This document shows, piece after piece, positions 1-9,229 of a DNA stretch of 64,000 nucleotides. Each line of letters starts with the position of its first letter. Within the stretch, counting starts at the first letter, position 1. The translations under genes were made by a program, and so were the position numbers. The notes beneath the pieces are model-generated. The model did no database searches. It was given only the letters and a program-made list of their open reading frames with translations, and was not told the DNA's origin. Location: the NCBI GenBank assembly GCA_029975275.1, contig JARKPN010000096.1, positions 1-64,000 on the forward strand, written 5' to 3'. Source of the DNA: Geobacteraceae bacterium. Its GTDB lineage: Bacteria > Desulfobacterota > Desulfuromonadia > Geobacterales > Geobacteraceae.

Positions 1-504
1 GAAGGCTGCCGTGGCAAACTGGAGATTTAAGCCCTTGGAAAGCTCATAAAGCCAGAGCATGTCGGGAGAGTTATTGTTGCTTACCGTAATCCCGAAGCCG
101 ATATCCTTCACCCCCATACTCCGCAGGCCGAGGAGTACGCGGAGGCCGCGATCAAAACCGCCTGGTTGCCCTCGCAGTTCGTCATTTTTTTGTGACAAAC
201 CCTCGATGCTCACTCGGAAACCGAGATTAGGGAATTTTTCCGCCAGTTTGAAAATCCTGTCTTCATACCAACCACTAGTGGAAATGACCATGCGTTCAGT
301 TTTGGTAAATAGGATGTGGACGATCTCATCCAGATCTTCGCGAACAAGGGGTTCACCACCAGTGACGTTGACCGCAGCCAGTTTGGGGAGTTTAACAAGC
401 AATTCTGGCTTGAACTCCTCATCCGACTTGGTGGGACCATTCCAAATATCGCACATCTTGCAATGCATTGGGCAGCGATAAGTAACAATTATTGAAGCGT
501 CCAT
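1..504 (-). CDS. Radical SAM protein, 3' end outside the window
   Basis: The minus strand reads without a stop from ATG at 504 to the window edge, giving 168 residues. The N-terminus carries CPMHCKMC, a C-x3-C-x2-C motif that binds the 4Fe-4S cluster and S-adenosylmethionine, followed by VTGGEPLVRED, the usual GGEP segment of the radical SAM barrel. A GGAG ribosome site lies about 8 nt before the ATG. The missing C-terminus prevents assignment of a substrate. It is the last gene seen of the minus-strand polysaccharide cluster, so a role in sugar or lipid modification is possible, but this is inference from position. Because it has no stop inside the window it is easily missed. Confidence 0.85.
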   Translation of the reverse strand, partial: MDASIIVTYRCPMHCKMCDIWNGPTKSDEEFKPELLVKLPKLAAVNVTGGEPLVREDLDEIVHILFTKTERMVISTSGWYEDRIFKLAEKFPNLGFRVSIEGLSQKNDELRGQPGGFDRGLRVLLGLRSMGVKDIGFGITVSNNNSPDMLWLYELSKGLNLQFATAAF

Positions 505-543
505 TCACAAGTCTCCGAAATATATTCAATGGGAGGTTTAATC

Positions 544-1761
544 CTATCTTTTGATAACCTCATCATACGTTGCCAAAAGCCGCTCCACGTGGCGATCTGA
601 GCAAAAGTCAGTTTCAATGCGCCGGCGGGCAGCTCGCCCCATGGATTCAATGTTGGATGGCTTATCCCAGAGGTTTGACACTAAGCCAGCGAGGGCCTCA
701 GAGCTGCCAGCTTCAAAAAGAAGCCCTGTTTCGTGATGGTAGACTTGCTCAGGTATCCCACCCAATTGACTGCCTATGACCGGCTTTCCATAAGCGAAAG
801 CCTCTAGTATCGACATGGGTGCATTTTCGTAACATTCTGATGGAATGATCAAAAATGCCGAATGCTGAAATAGTTCTCTTAGCTGTTGGCCCTGACAGTA
901 GCCCTCAAAAGATACATGACTCATACCGTTTGAAGTTGCAAAGGCCTTGCAGTCTTCTTCCATGGGACCCGTCCCGGCTATGCGCAAGGGTACGTTCAAA
1001 TTCTTAAAAGCTTGCAGCAGCGTCAAGATGCCTTTTTCTCGCGAAAGCCGGCCGGCAAATAGGGCATAGCCTCCCTTGGAGATAATGGGATTGTATGCCT
1101 TTGGATCAAGAGCGTTGGGTAAATATACAAGCTTTTCGAATGGAATGCCTGAAGATGCAATTTTATTCATCAGGAAGCGACTCGGACAGAAAAATCGACT
1201 GATCCAATCATATTTTCCAAGTGCCTTGTTGAAATATGCTTCAACTGTATTAACCAGCGATGCACTAAAGCTTTCCTTGTGACAATGCTCCACAGCGCAG
1301 TGCCAGAAACTTCCCGTTCCACACTTTTCACAGATCTTGCCCCGATTCAACATCAGATACGATGGGCAGGCCAATTTCAAGTCGTGTAGTGTCAGAACGA
1401 AGGGAATATTCCGTTTCCGGGCAGCATCAACAATTGAATAACTTAGCCCACCATAGATATTGTGCCCATGAACTATATCTGGATTTTCTTGGTTAAGTAA
1501 TATCGTGAACGATCGACGATTTATTCTTGAGTAAACAATATTGAGAGCTGCGCTTGTTTTTCGTAATAGGCCAATACTGTTAAAGTTAAGTCCAAGTGAG
1601 AAAAAAGTATCATACGGGGTCGTTAGATTGTTAGCATGTGAACGGGAAAAAGGAACTATTTCGTGACCAAGACTAGACAACCAGTTAAGTTCGTCGAAAA
1701 AAACCCGCTCAGACCCGCCTCGCAGGTAGTAGTAGTTATTAGCAAACAAAATTTTTTTCAT
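544..1761 (-). CDS. Glycosyltransferase family 4
   Basis: The 405-residue product is a retaining GT-B glycosyltransferase expected to add a sugar from a nucleotide-sugar donor to a lipid-linked glycan on the cytoplasmic side. It starts MKKILFANNYYYLRGGSE, the usual GT4 N-terminal strand and glycine loop. The C-terminal domain has the E-x7-E type donor motif in ECYENAPMSILEAFAYGKP. A cysteine-rich stretch (CPSY..CEKCG..CAVEHC) near residues 130-160 resembles that of the ExpE7-like GT4 subgroup. An upstream in-frame ATG at 1842 would overlap the preceding gene and extend into non-conserved sequence, so 1761 is chosen. Donor and acceptor cannot be told from sequence. Confidence 0.85.
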   Translation of the reverse strand: MKKILFANNYYYLRGGSERVFFDELNWLSSLGHEIVPFSRSHANNLTTPYDTFFSLGLNFNSIGLLRKTSAALNIVYSRINRRSFTILLNQENPDIVHGHNIYGGLSYSIVDAARKRNIPFVLTLHDLKLACPSYLMLNRGKICEKCGTGSFWHCAVEHCHKESFSASLVNTVEAYFNKALGKYDWISRFFCPSRFLMNKIASSGIPFEKLVYLPNALDPKAYNPIISKGGYALFAGRLSREKGILTLLQAFKNLNVPLRIAGTGPMEEDCKAFATSNGMSHVSFEGYCQGQQLRELFQHSAFLIIPSECYENAPMSILEAFAYGKPVIGSQLGGIPEQVYHHETGLLFEAGSSEALAGLVSNLWDKPSNIESMGRAARRRIETDFCSDRHVERLLATYDEVIKR

Positions 1762-1801
1762 AGCTATTTTCTGTAAATGGCTAATCAATAAAATGCTTAT
1801 C

Positions 1802-2959
1802 TTACTTAGAGTGTGATCTAAACAGGTCTTGGTACACATCATTAAATTTAATGGCAGTTCTTTCCCATAGAAAACGATTGCGAATACTTACCATTGCATT
1901 TTTGCTTAGCTTATTCCTGAGCGATATGTCCTCTAAAAGCTTTTTTAAAGGTGGTATCCAGCCCTCAAGATTAACACCTTGTACAAGTATCCCATCCACA
2001 CCATTTTGAATTATTTCTTCCGCTCCGGCGGTGCAGGTCGATATAATCGGCACGCCGAAAAACATGGCTTCAAGGATAACCATACCGTAAATTTCGTAGT
2101 TGCTAGGCAGGAGAAAGATATCTGTCGCATTGTAAATCGAAGGCATTTCTACTTGCGGAATTTTGCCAGCAAAAACCACGCGGTTTTGAAGCTTGAAGTC
2201 ACGAGTGAGTCGTTTGCAAGATTCTAGTTCAGGGCCATTACCTACAATAAGGAGATAAATATTGGGTTCTTCTTTAACGAGCGAGTCAACAAGGCGAATG
2301 ATAAAGTCTACATTTCTTCTTTTTTCAATAACACCAACATATAAAAGAACTTTTGCATCTTGTGGTATACTAAATCGGTGCCTGCTATCTCTTCCGCCTG
2401 TATCCTTGAGTGGCCCAGTATCAAGTCCTATCGGACAGACTTTGACGTCCGCAACACCTTTGCTGCACAAATAATCTGCTGCACTTTCGGTTTTAGCAAT
2501 CCAAGCGGATGCATATCTGCGCAGAAGGAGGAGGCATGACAAATCATATAGTGTTTGGAGAAAAGAAGAAACGAAGCCCTTATAGTCCTTGTATATACCT
2601 TGACATACAACCACAGGGATTCTGTTGTATGCGCCAAAAACAGAAACGAGGCATGCTGTAATCATTGGATATTCATGCACTTGAATTACGTCGTAATTCT
2701 CATCACTCAGTAAATGAAAAAGGGAAGGGAATAGTGCCTGCTTTCCTGGAAGTCGAATATGCGGAAGATGAAAAATCCTGATTTTACAATTTCCTTTAAC
2801 TTCAATGACTTTCTTCTGAATACTGGTCTCTTGTCTGGCGAGGTAAATGTCTGTGCTTATGCCGAACGACAATAGCGATTTCGCCAAACCTACTTCCTGT
2901 AAGTTATAATGCTTACCTGAAAGTATCAGTGCGCTGGATCGAATAATAGCCAATTTCAT
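1802..2959 (-). CDS. Glycosyltransferase family 4
   Basis: The product has 385 residues and GT-B architecture. The N-terminal domain starts MKLAIIRSSALILSGKHYN. The C-terminal domain carries the Rossmann strand LLYVGVIEKRRN and the donor-binding segment SNYEIYGMVILEAMFFGVP with the paired glutamates typical of GT4. The start ATG overlaps the stop of the methyltransferase gene upstream by 4 nt (ATGA), a sign of translational coupling. It is one of five GT4 genes in this AT-rich cluster, each presumably forming one glycosidic linkage of the repeat unit. Linkage and sugar are not deducible. Confidence 0.85.
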   Translation of the reverse strand: MKLAIIRSSALILSGKHYNLQEVGLAKSLLSFGISTDIYLARQETSIQKKVIEVKGNCKIRIFHLPHIRLPGKQALFPSLFHLLSDENYDVIQVHEYPMITACLVSVFGAYNRIPVVVCQGIYKDYKGFVSSFLQTLYDLSCLLLLRRYASAWIAKTESAADYLCSKGVADVKVCPIGLDTGPLKDTGGRDSRHRFSIPQDAKVLLYVGVIEKRRNVDFIIRLVDSLVKEEPNIYLLIVGNGPELESCKRLTRDFKLQNRVVFAGKIPQVEMPSIYNATDIFLLPSNYEIYGMVILEAMFFGVPIISTCTAGAEEIIQNGVDGILVQGVNLEGWIPPLKKLLEDISLRNKLSKNAMVSIRNRFLWERTAIKFNDVYQDLFRSHSK

Positions 2960-3615
2960 GATGCTGCTTGCGATACAGCAAGCCCTTTCCTATACGCCAA
3001 TAACCATACATTTCCGGCAAATAAAAGGCCTAGACGTAAAGGAAGATACTGTAGTGCCTTTAAGGCCCACATGAGGTTAAATCGTCGCAAAATGGGATAG
3101 TCCAAATAAACTGTGACAATTTCAAGACCAGCTATATCAAATAACCTTTTTATGCCGGCGAGGGTAAAGCTATAAAGGTGAGAAGGGTGCCCCTTGAAAT
3201 AACCATCACACAAAATTATACGGGTAAGACTATTTTCAATTGGATGCGACAGGATAATAATCCCATCCTTGCGCACAACTCTATGCATCTCTCTCAACAA
3301 GAAGAGAGGAGAATCTACATGCTCAATTACATGAGTACAAAACACTACATCAAATGACTCATCATCTACAGGGAGGCCTTCATTTAAATCGGCCTTTATA
3401 GCGTTTAGCCTTTTAGTTTTACAAACTTTAAGATTGCTTTCGGAGTAATCTATTCCTATAGAAGCTGATGAAAATCTTGAAAGATAATCTCCTGTTGCAC
3501 AACCTACATCAAGTACAGTTTTACCTGTAAATAAGGCTTCGATCATATTGAATACTAATGAGAGTTGACATGGTGTCGTGAGTGATTGATAATAGTCAGC
3601 GGTTTTTTTATGCAT
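2956..3615 (-). CDS. Class I SAM-dependent methyltransferase
   Basis: The 219-residue product has the SAM-binding motif VLDVGCATGDYLSRF near residue 33 and the motif II/III stretch DVVFCTHVIEHVDSPL typical of the Methyltransf_11 group. It probably methylates a sugar or a polyprenyl-linked intermediate during polysaccharide assembly, as its position among glycosyltransferases suggests. The start at 3615 is preferred over the upstream ATG at 3666 because AAGGAG lies 8 nt before it and the earlier start would run close to the neighbouring gene. The stop overlaps the next glycosyltransferase start by 4 nt. Confidence 0.85.
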   Translation of the reverse strand: MHKKTADYYQSLTTPCQLSLVFNMIEALFTGKTVLDVGCATGDYLSRFSSASIGIDYSESNLKVCKTKRLNAIKADLNEGLPVDDESFDVVFCTHVIEHVDSPLFLLREMHRVVRKDGIIILSHPIENSLTRIILCDGYFKGHPSHLYSFTLAGIKRLFDIAGLEIVTVYLDYPILRRFNLMWALKALQYLPLRLGLLFAGNVWLLAYRKGLAVSQAAS

Positions 3616-3655
3616 GAGCACTACTCCTTGCTTGCAAAAAGCAAAACACAAAATA

Positions 3656-4774
3656 TTATTTCTCAAGTAGCGAATATAGTTTTTTTTCTGTCATATCAAT
3701 AAGTTTTGTCAAACTAAATTTAGAACATATACGGTCCATAGCCTGTCTGCTATGGTGAGAGTCTAGTTTAGACATAACTTCAAGCAGTCCATTGGCAAGT
3801 GCATCCGGATCACTAGGTGGCACGACGACACCAGTTTGACCAACCAAGTATGCAGAATCTCCCACATCGGTAACCACGCAAAGCTTTCCGCAGGCCATTG
3901 CCTCACCAATAACATTCGACAGGCTTTCACCTAAGGAGGAAGAGCATAGGACGTCTATTCCATTATAGACCGCTCGCATGTCATTACGTGGCGGAATTAA
4001 CAGCACTTGGCTATTTAAACCAAAGCTATGAATGAGTCGATTTAAACTTGCCAGATAGTCTGGATTGCCATGACCTATGCAAATAAATTTAACGTACGCT
4101 CTAACTTGTTGTACCAGTGCTGCGGCTCGTAGGAATGTAGAGTGATCCTTCATGTAGTCAAATCGACCGATTAAACCTATGAGGCACTCCTTTGGAAGCA
4201 CGTTCCATTCTTTTCGGATTGTATCGCGTGCAACCGAGTCGGGATAAAATAGGCTGGTATCAAACCCATTATGAATTACTATTGCTTTTGTGTCTGAGAA
4301 CCCCCGCGAGCTTGCATACGTACGCGCCGCATAAGAATTATAGATAACAAGATCTGCAAAACGTGAAAGAAAGCTAGCAACTGTGTAAATCAACCGATCC
4401 TGCCAACCGTATTGCTTTATATCAATATAAGCTGACCGAATGCCGCAAACTATCTTTGTTTTTTTATTTATAAACGGTTTAGCGCTGATTGCTAAACAGT
4501 TAGATAGATGCAAATAACTATGTAAAATATCAGGAGAAAGAATGCGAATTTCACGAATCAAGGCAAAAAGAAACCTTAGCAAACTTTTCCCGCGTTTTTC
4601 TAAAATCACTAAAGATATACCTGTATCTGAAAGGCATTGCTCTAACTGACCACCTTCACGATATACTAGAACAGTGATTTCATGTCCCTTAGCGCGCAAA
4701 CCTTTTGCCAATTCAATAAGTTGTTTTTCAGCGCCACCAATACCAAGATAGCGAATAAGAAAGCAGATATTCAT
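3656..4774 (-). CDS. Glycosyltransferase family 4
   Basis: The 372-residue GT-B protein begins MNICFLIRYLGIGGAEKQL, the classic GT4 opening (GGAE loop). The C-terminal half contains LIGLIGRFDYMKDH, matching the V(A)GR strand, and SSSLGESLSNVIGEAMACGK, the E-x7-E donor motif. The ATG at 4774 is favoured because it begins exactly at this conserved strand; a 24-residue longer version from 4846 would overlap the upstream gene. The gene is AT-rich like its neighbours. Sugar specificity is unknown. Confidence 0.85.
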   Translation of the reverse strand: MNICFLIRYLGIGGAEKQLIELAKGLRAKGHEITVLVYREGGQLEQCLSDTGISLVILEKRGKSLLRFLFALIREIRILSPDILHSYLHLSNCLAISAKPFINKKTKIVCGIRSAYIDIKQYGWQDRLIYTVASFLSRFADLVIYNSYAARTYASSRGFSDTKAIVIHNGFDTSLFYPDSVARDTIRKEWNVLPKECLIGLIGRFDYMKDHSTFLRAAALVQQVRAYVKFICIGHGNPDYLASLNRLIHSFGLNSQVLLIPPRNDMRAVYNGIDVLCSSSLGESLSNVIGEAMACGKLCVVTDVGDSAYLVGQTGVVVPPSDPDALANGLLEVMSKLDSHHSRQAMDRICSKFSLTKLIDMTEKKLYSLLEK

Positions 4775-4829
4775 ATATAACCATAGAAAAAAATAAATAC
4801 AGAAATAAAGGTAATCGGCTATTCTCGAG

Positions 4830-6068
4830 TTACCTGCTAGTAACAACTTGCAACAAAAAATTGTATAGATTTATTCCGTGAATTCGGTAGTCAAATTCGT
4901 TTTTGGCTAAATCTTTGCCAGCTAAACCTACTTTGTGAGCCAGTATGGGATTCGAAAGTATACTTTCGACCGTATCAGCGATTAACGTGGGGGTGCATCC
5001 GTCTGCTAGATAGGCATTCTTTTCATGAAACAAATAGGTTGCTACATCACCAACCCGCGTAGAGATCACAGGTGTTCCACTCGCTAGATAATGACCAATT
5101 TTTGTTGGAAAGCGGGCTTGATTTTCTAAGGTATCATATAGCGGTGCCAACAACGCCTTAGCTGATGTTTGAAGTTTATCGAGTTTTGCCTCATCAACCC
5201 ACCCGAGGAGATTTATTCGTTCTTGTATACCGAGATTTGTTGCATAATCTATTAAGCTATTCGCATAAATGGGTTCACCAGTACCTGTAATAATTAGTGA
5301 AATAACTACACCTCTATTGTCAAGTTCTTTTATAACATCGATGAGTAATTTTATAATATCAAAATAGGCAAGTGATGCTGAATAAAACAGATAAGAATAT
5401 GGAAACAGAGAGTCGGTATTTGAGGATTGACCTTCCTTTACATCTACAATTATTGGAATACGCAACATTGGTAGAGAAGTATTAGACAAATTAGCAACTA
5501 CAGCTAATTGATTTTCTATGTAAGCAGAAATTGGTAATGCAGCATCAGCTTTCAAAACAGCTTTAGTGCAGTACTTGTAGGCATTATTGAAAAATCTATG
5601 ATTTGAATTATATTTAGTGATCGGCCATTCACACACTTCAGCAACTGTTTTGATTCTTAGCAGCCGACAAAATAGTGCAACATTTGAAATTAACAATGAA
5701 TTTCTTGAGTAAAAAATAACAACGTCTATTTGATATTTCATCTTCAAGGTTATTAATTTGATAAACAGATTGCCAAACCCAACAAAATCCTCTATTCTTC
5801 GTCTCCACCAACTAGAAGATCTGATCGGTACTTTACTCAAATATTCGTAAGGAATCCCCCATGCAACACCAGCAATAGAGGGCTTAATCGTCGATGTGTT
5901 ACGGTTTATGCCAACGATGTTAAATACTGTAACTTTGACGCCACAATCTAAAAGACCTGCCGCGAGATAACGCACACGGGAGGCTGCAGCCATCCCGTAA
6001 GGAAATCCGATAAAGTCACCCAATATTACAACATTCAATGATTTACATTTTAGATGCGACGCCTGCAT
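4830..6068 (-). CDS. Glycosyltransferase, GT4-like
   Basis: The 412-residue product begins with NVVILGDFIGFPYGMAAASR, a GT-B N-terminal strand followed by a sugar-acceptor loop. The C-terminal domain has LIITGTGEP and the region RFPTKIGHYLASGTPVISTR, which corresponds to the donor-binding helix of GT4 enzymes although the first glutamate is replaced. The start at 6068 leaves a 4 nt gap to the acyltransferase stop at 6073; a longer frame to 6125 would overlap that gene by 53 nt. It belongs to the polysaccharide operon; the acceptor is unknown. Confidence 0.8.
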   Translation of the reverse strand: MQASHLKCKSLNVVILGDFIGFPYGMAAASRVRYLAAGLLDCGVKVTVFNIVGINRNTSTIKPSIAGVAWGIPYEYLSKVPIRSSSWWRRRIEDFVGFGNLFIKLITLKMKYQIDVVIFYSRNSLLISNVALFCRLLRIKTVAEVCEWPITKYNSNHRFFNNAYKYCTKAVLKADAALPISAYIENQLAVVANLSNTSLPMLRIPIIVDVKEGQSSNTDSLFPYSYLFYSASLAYFDIIKLLIDVIKELDNRGVVISLIITGTGEPIYANSLIDYATNLGIQERINLLGWVDEAKLDKLQTSAKALLAPLYDTLENQARFPTKIGHYLASGTPVISTRVGDVATYLFHEKNAYLADGCTPTLIADTVESILSNPILAHKVGLAGKDLAKNEFDYRIHGINLYNFLLQVVTSR

Positions 6069-6072
6069 AGAA

Positions 6073-6720
6073 TTATCCAACCATCTCGACTTGCAAATCC
6101 CTGATCGGACTCGCTGGCTGTCCAACTGCTAAAACGTTTGGCGGCAAATCACGTGACACAATACTGCCAGCAGCGACAACAGTGTTATCCCCTATTGTAA
6201 CGCCCTTAAGAACAATTACATTCATACCAAGCCAGACGTTTGAACCTATTTTGACAGGCAAGGCGACACCAGGTAAATTCCTGCTTTTTGGGTCTACACA
6301 ATGCCAATCGGTATCTGTAATTGATACATTTGCACCACACAAGCTTCTGCTTCCTATTTCGATATGTTTTGCTGCAGAAATCATCGCACCACTAAATCCG
6401 CAGTGATCACCGATAATAATTTTAGAATTTTCAGCAAGGGTCTCGATTGTACATGGTCGCATTATTCCAGCTTGCGCACGCTGTCTGGAAGATGACCTCA
6501 TACGACATCTAGCACCAATAATAATTGAACTCTTTGGAAATTTGCATAAAAAAGGAATGCCAATAAATAAACTACCCTTACCTATATAAATGCCCCACAA
6601 TTTTGCATCTACATAAGTAAGAAGAGTTGTCAATTTTGAGCAGATATTTTCTTTACGACCAACAAATCTGTAGTATATATTATTCCTTTGGATATTTTTT
6701 ACTATAGAAATAAACATCAT
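6073..6720 (-). CDS. Hexapeptide-repeat acyltransferase (WbbJ/maa type)
   Basis: The 215-residue protein has left-handed beta-helix hexapeptide repeats through its C-terminal half (KIGSNVWLGMNVIVLKGVTI, GDNTVVAAGSIVSRD) and the terminal AVGQPASPIRDL found in sugar O-acetyltransferases of the NodL/WbbJ group. It probably transfers an acetyl group from acetyl-CoA to a sugar of the repeat unit. A histidine in DTDWHCVD is a candidate catalytic residue by analogy with the family. Translation may begin at either of two adjacent ATG codons, 6720 or 6717. It lies between two glycosyltransferase genes on the same strand. Confidence 0.85.
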   Translation of the reverse strand: MMFISIVKNIQRNNIYYRFVGRKENICSKLTTLLTYVDAKLWGIYIGKGSLFIGIPFLCKFPKSSIIIGARCRMRSSSRQRAQAGIMRPCTIETLAENSKIIIGDHCGFSGAMISAAKHIEIGSRSLCGANVSITDTDWHCVDPKSRNLPGVALPVKIGSNVWLGMNVIVLKGVTIGDNTVVAAGSIVSRDLPPNVLAVGQPASPIRDLQVEMVG

Positions 6721-6746
6721 ATTACCCCAGTCATTCTGATATTAGA

Positions 6747-7934
6747 TTAGGATTTAACTATTTCCCTATAGTAGGATCTAACATTTTCGGCTATTTTCTT
6801 AGCATCGTGCCGTTCTCGTGCCACACGACAAGCATTATTGCTTAGCTCTAAGGCTAAATTGTCATTGGAAAATATTGCATCAATTTGCTCTGCTAGGTGT
6901 TGGCTCGAGTTGGACTCGTAAAGGAGTGCCGTATTTCCAGCGGTATAGTCTGGTACTCCTCCTACATTATGAGATACACAGGGCAGTCCTAACATCTGAG
7001 CCTCAGCTAGTGTGTTTGGGCTATTTTCAATCAATGAGGTAAGACAGTAAGCGTGAGCCTTTAACATTTCATTTGCAGTTTGCGTAGCTGACAAATATCC
7101 AAGATACACAATATTGTTTTGTAATGAATGCTTGCATGAGACGTCATACAGGTATTTACCATAGCGGGCAGAACTATCAATGCCACCAATTTTTAAAATA
7201 AGATTCGGATATTTTTTGATTAGGAATGATGTAGCGATTATTGCTGTTTCAGCTGATTTAAGTGGACTCCTGGCATTGCAAAGCATTAAACTGTTACGTT
7301 GAATCTTCTTGATCGACCAATGGCTAGAATAAAAAATATCTCTCAAAATTCTGGGTTCATTAAAATAAACAATTTTTTCATTTATTGACTCAAGCCAAGC
7401 TCTATCCCAACTTGTTCGCCCAAAAAAATACTTGTGTTTTTTCACAATATGTTTTTCTCTTAAGGAGGATAACTTATACTGTAAAAATTGCTGACTAAGG
7501 CTACGTTTTAATATTGTATTAACACCAAATTGTATGATTTTTTTGGAAATTTCACTGACAATTCCTTGAATCGAGATGACAACAGGGATGGTTGTTTTCA
7601 AGTTACCCCACACTCGTTCAGTACCATGGACATGAATTAGATCTGGTTTTGTACTTGCAACGATTTTGTGGGCATACCTTAATGCAAAATAGTCTTTCGT
7701 TAAATTAACTAATTTTTTCCCTGCTGGAACGAGAATATAATTGACCTCGTTTACAACAAAACTACTGTATTGATCTTCAATATGTGGGGACACAATTGTA
7801 AATTTGATATTTGGATCACAGTGCAGCAGTGCTCTCAACAGTGCCGAGAGCCAAAACCCAGAGCCTGTTAGCGGTAGTTCAAGATAGTTTCTAGCATCTT
7901 CAAGAATTGTGTTAGTGAACCATAAAATATTCAT
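6747..7934 (-). CDS. Glycosyltransferase family 4
   Basis: The 395-residue product starts MNILWFTNTILEDARNYLEL and shows a GT-B fold signature: an N-terminal acceptor domain, then LILKIGGID and the donor-binding segment SLIENSPNTLAEAQMLGLP with two glutamates eight residues apart. GVPDYTAG follows, a common GT4 element. Two nucleotides separate its start from the stop of the polymerase gene upstream, so the genes are co-transcribed. The exact sugar transferred cannot be deduced. GC content is clearly below that of the right part of the window. Confidence 0.85.
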   Translation of the reverse strand: MNILWFTNTILEDARNYLELPLTGSGFWLSALLRALLHCDPNIKFTIVSPHIEDQYSSFVVNEVNYILVPAGKKLVNLTKDYFALRYAHKIVASTKPDLIHVHGTERVWGNLKTTIPVVISIQGIVSEISKKIIQFGVNTILKRSLSQQFLQYKLSSLREKHIVKKHKYFFGRTSWDRAWLESINEKIVYFNEPRILRDIFYSSHWSIKKIQRNSLMLCNARSPLKSAETAIIATSFLIKKYPNLILKIGGIDSSARYGKYLYDVSCKHSLQNNIVYLGYLSATQTANEMLKAHAYCLTSLIENSPNTLAEAQMLGLPCVSHNVGGVPDYTAGNTALLYESNSSQHLAEQIDAIFSNDNLALELSNNACRVARERHDAKKIAENVRSYYREIVKS

Positions 7935-7936
7935 CG

Positions 7937-9229
7937 TTAATTTACGATTCTTGGATGCGGGTTTGTGAATAGCATTCGTAAAATTCTGTTATCGTCTAGA
8001 ATTCTAATTTTGTTCGACAAACAGGCTCCAATCATAATCCAAAGAAGAAACCAATTACCGTCGATCGCCGGGATTCTAGCGCTTAACATAAGAAGTAAAT
8101 GACCCAATATTAACAGTGACAGTATCTTTGTGAAACTATTGTTACTTACTTTCAGTCCAAGGTATATAGCATATACTGCAATTGATAAAAACAATATCAA
8201 GTATAAAAATCCACCTCTAAGGATGATTTGAAGAAAACCAATTTCGATGATATTCCTTCCTCCAAATTCTTCGTATCTTGGTGCAAAATTGGGGGTGCTA
8301 TATTTTCCCGCACCTCCTTTACCTATAAGCCATTCATTCTTCAGGTCGTCAAGAAAGTCTGCATATAATCCCTTTCTCGTGTCGACAAACATCTCCTCTT
8401 CAATAAACTTTATCGTATAATCTGATATTTCAGTTGGCAGTAAAGTTAATGACCGCTTATATAGTGTTTCAGGTGAAAATAAAATTTGTGTTAACAGTAA
8501 TGATATCCCTATTACAATGAAGACAGAACCTGCATAAAAAAAAGTTTTTTTCTTGAATAGAAATAAAACAACAAGGCACCAAAGGCAATAGAGAATATCT
8601 TCTCTACGTCCAATAGAGAATGCTGCAAATAACCATATGAGGAAACCAACTCGAGATAGAATAGATAATTTTAAAGAGATCTTATAGTGTTCTATTAATA
8701 TCAAGTACAAGCCTAATCCATACAATAAAGCTGTAACATATCTACTAACTTGAATATACTCAACCCAATGAAAAAACAGAAGGATACTAGTTATAAAATA
8801 TCCACATATTATTTGTTTGCTAATCGACTTGAAGTATGCTTTCCAAAAAATGGGTGCCATGCTAACTATGCCAACAATAGGTATGAACCACGTACCCAAT
8901 CCGACATTTTCTGCAATTAAATATTTTACTTCAGCAGTGAACGGAAGAAAAGGCGTTCTCAGAATGATAAACAGAAAACCAATAACTGTTATGATTATGA
9001 ATGTTGAGCTATATTTTTCGCTTTTAAAACACCTATACATACTAAAAACAAAAAACAAGCAGGAAATAATTACTAGGTTAGTAAAACGGCTTAAAAAATC
9101 ATAAGCATGAAAGGATTTTGTTAAGTCGAAAACTACCCCACTGAAGGCTATTAGCCAAGAAATTAAAATAACCACTTGAAATGGTAAATAATTGTTGGAC
9201 GAATCATGATTATTAAAAATACTTGGCAT
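7937..9229 (-). CDS. Wzy-like O-antigen/polysaccharide polymerase
   Basis: The 430-residue protein is strongly hydrophobic with about ten to twelve predicted membrane segments and one long soluble loop around residues 250-320 (SLTLLPTEISDY to RYEEFGGRNIIEIG). This layout is what is known for Wzy polymerases, which join lipid-linked repeat units in the periplasm, although their sequences diverge too much for a firm motif. Its place next to the Wzx flippase gene, with a 17 nt overlap at the start, supports the call. A ligase of the O-antigen ligase family is the main alternative. Confidence 0.7.
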   Translation of the reverse strand: MPSIFNNHDSSNNYLPFQVVILISWLIAFSGVVFDLTKSFHAYDFLSRFTNLVIISCLFFVFSMYRCFKSEKYSSTFIIITVIGFLFIILRTPFLPFTAEVKYLIAENVGLGTWFIPIVGIVSMAPIFWKAYFKSISKQIICGYFITSILLFFHWVEYIQVSRYVTALLYGLGLYLILIEHYKISLKLSILSRVGFLIWLFAAFSIGRREDILYCLWCLVVLFLFKKKTFFYAGSVFIVIGISLLLTQILFSPETLYKRSLTLLPTEISDYTIKFIEEEMFVDTRKGLYADFLDDLKNEWLIGKGGAGKYSTPNFAPRYEEFGGRNIIEIGFLQIILRGGFLYLILFLSIAVYAIYLGLKVSNNSFTKILSLLILGHLLLMLSARIPAIDGNWFLLWIMIGACLSNKIRILDDNRILRMLFTNPHPRIVN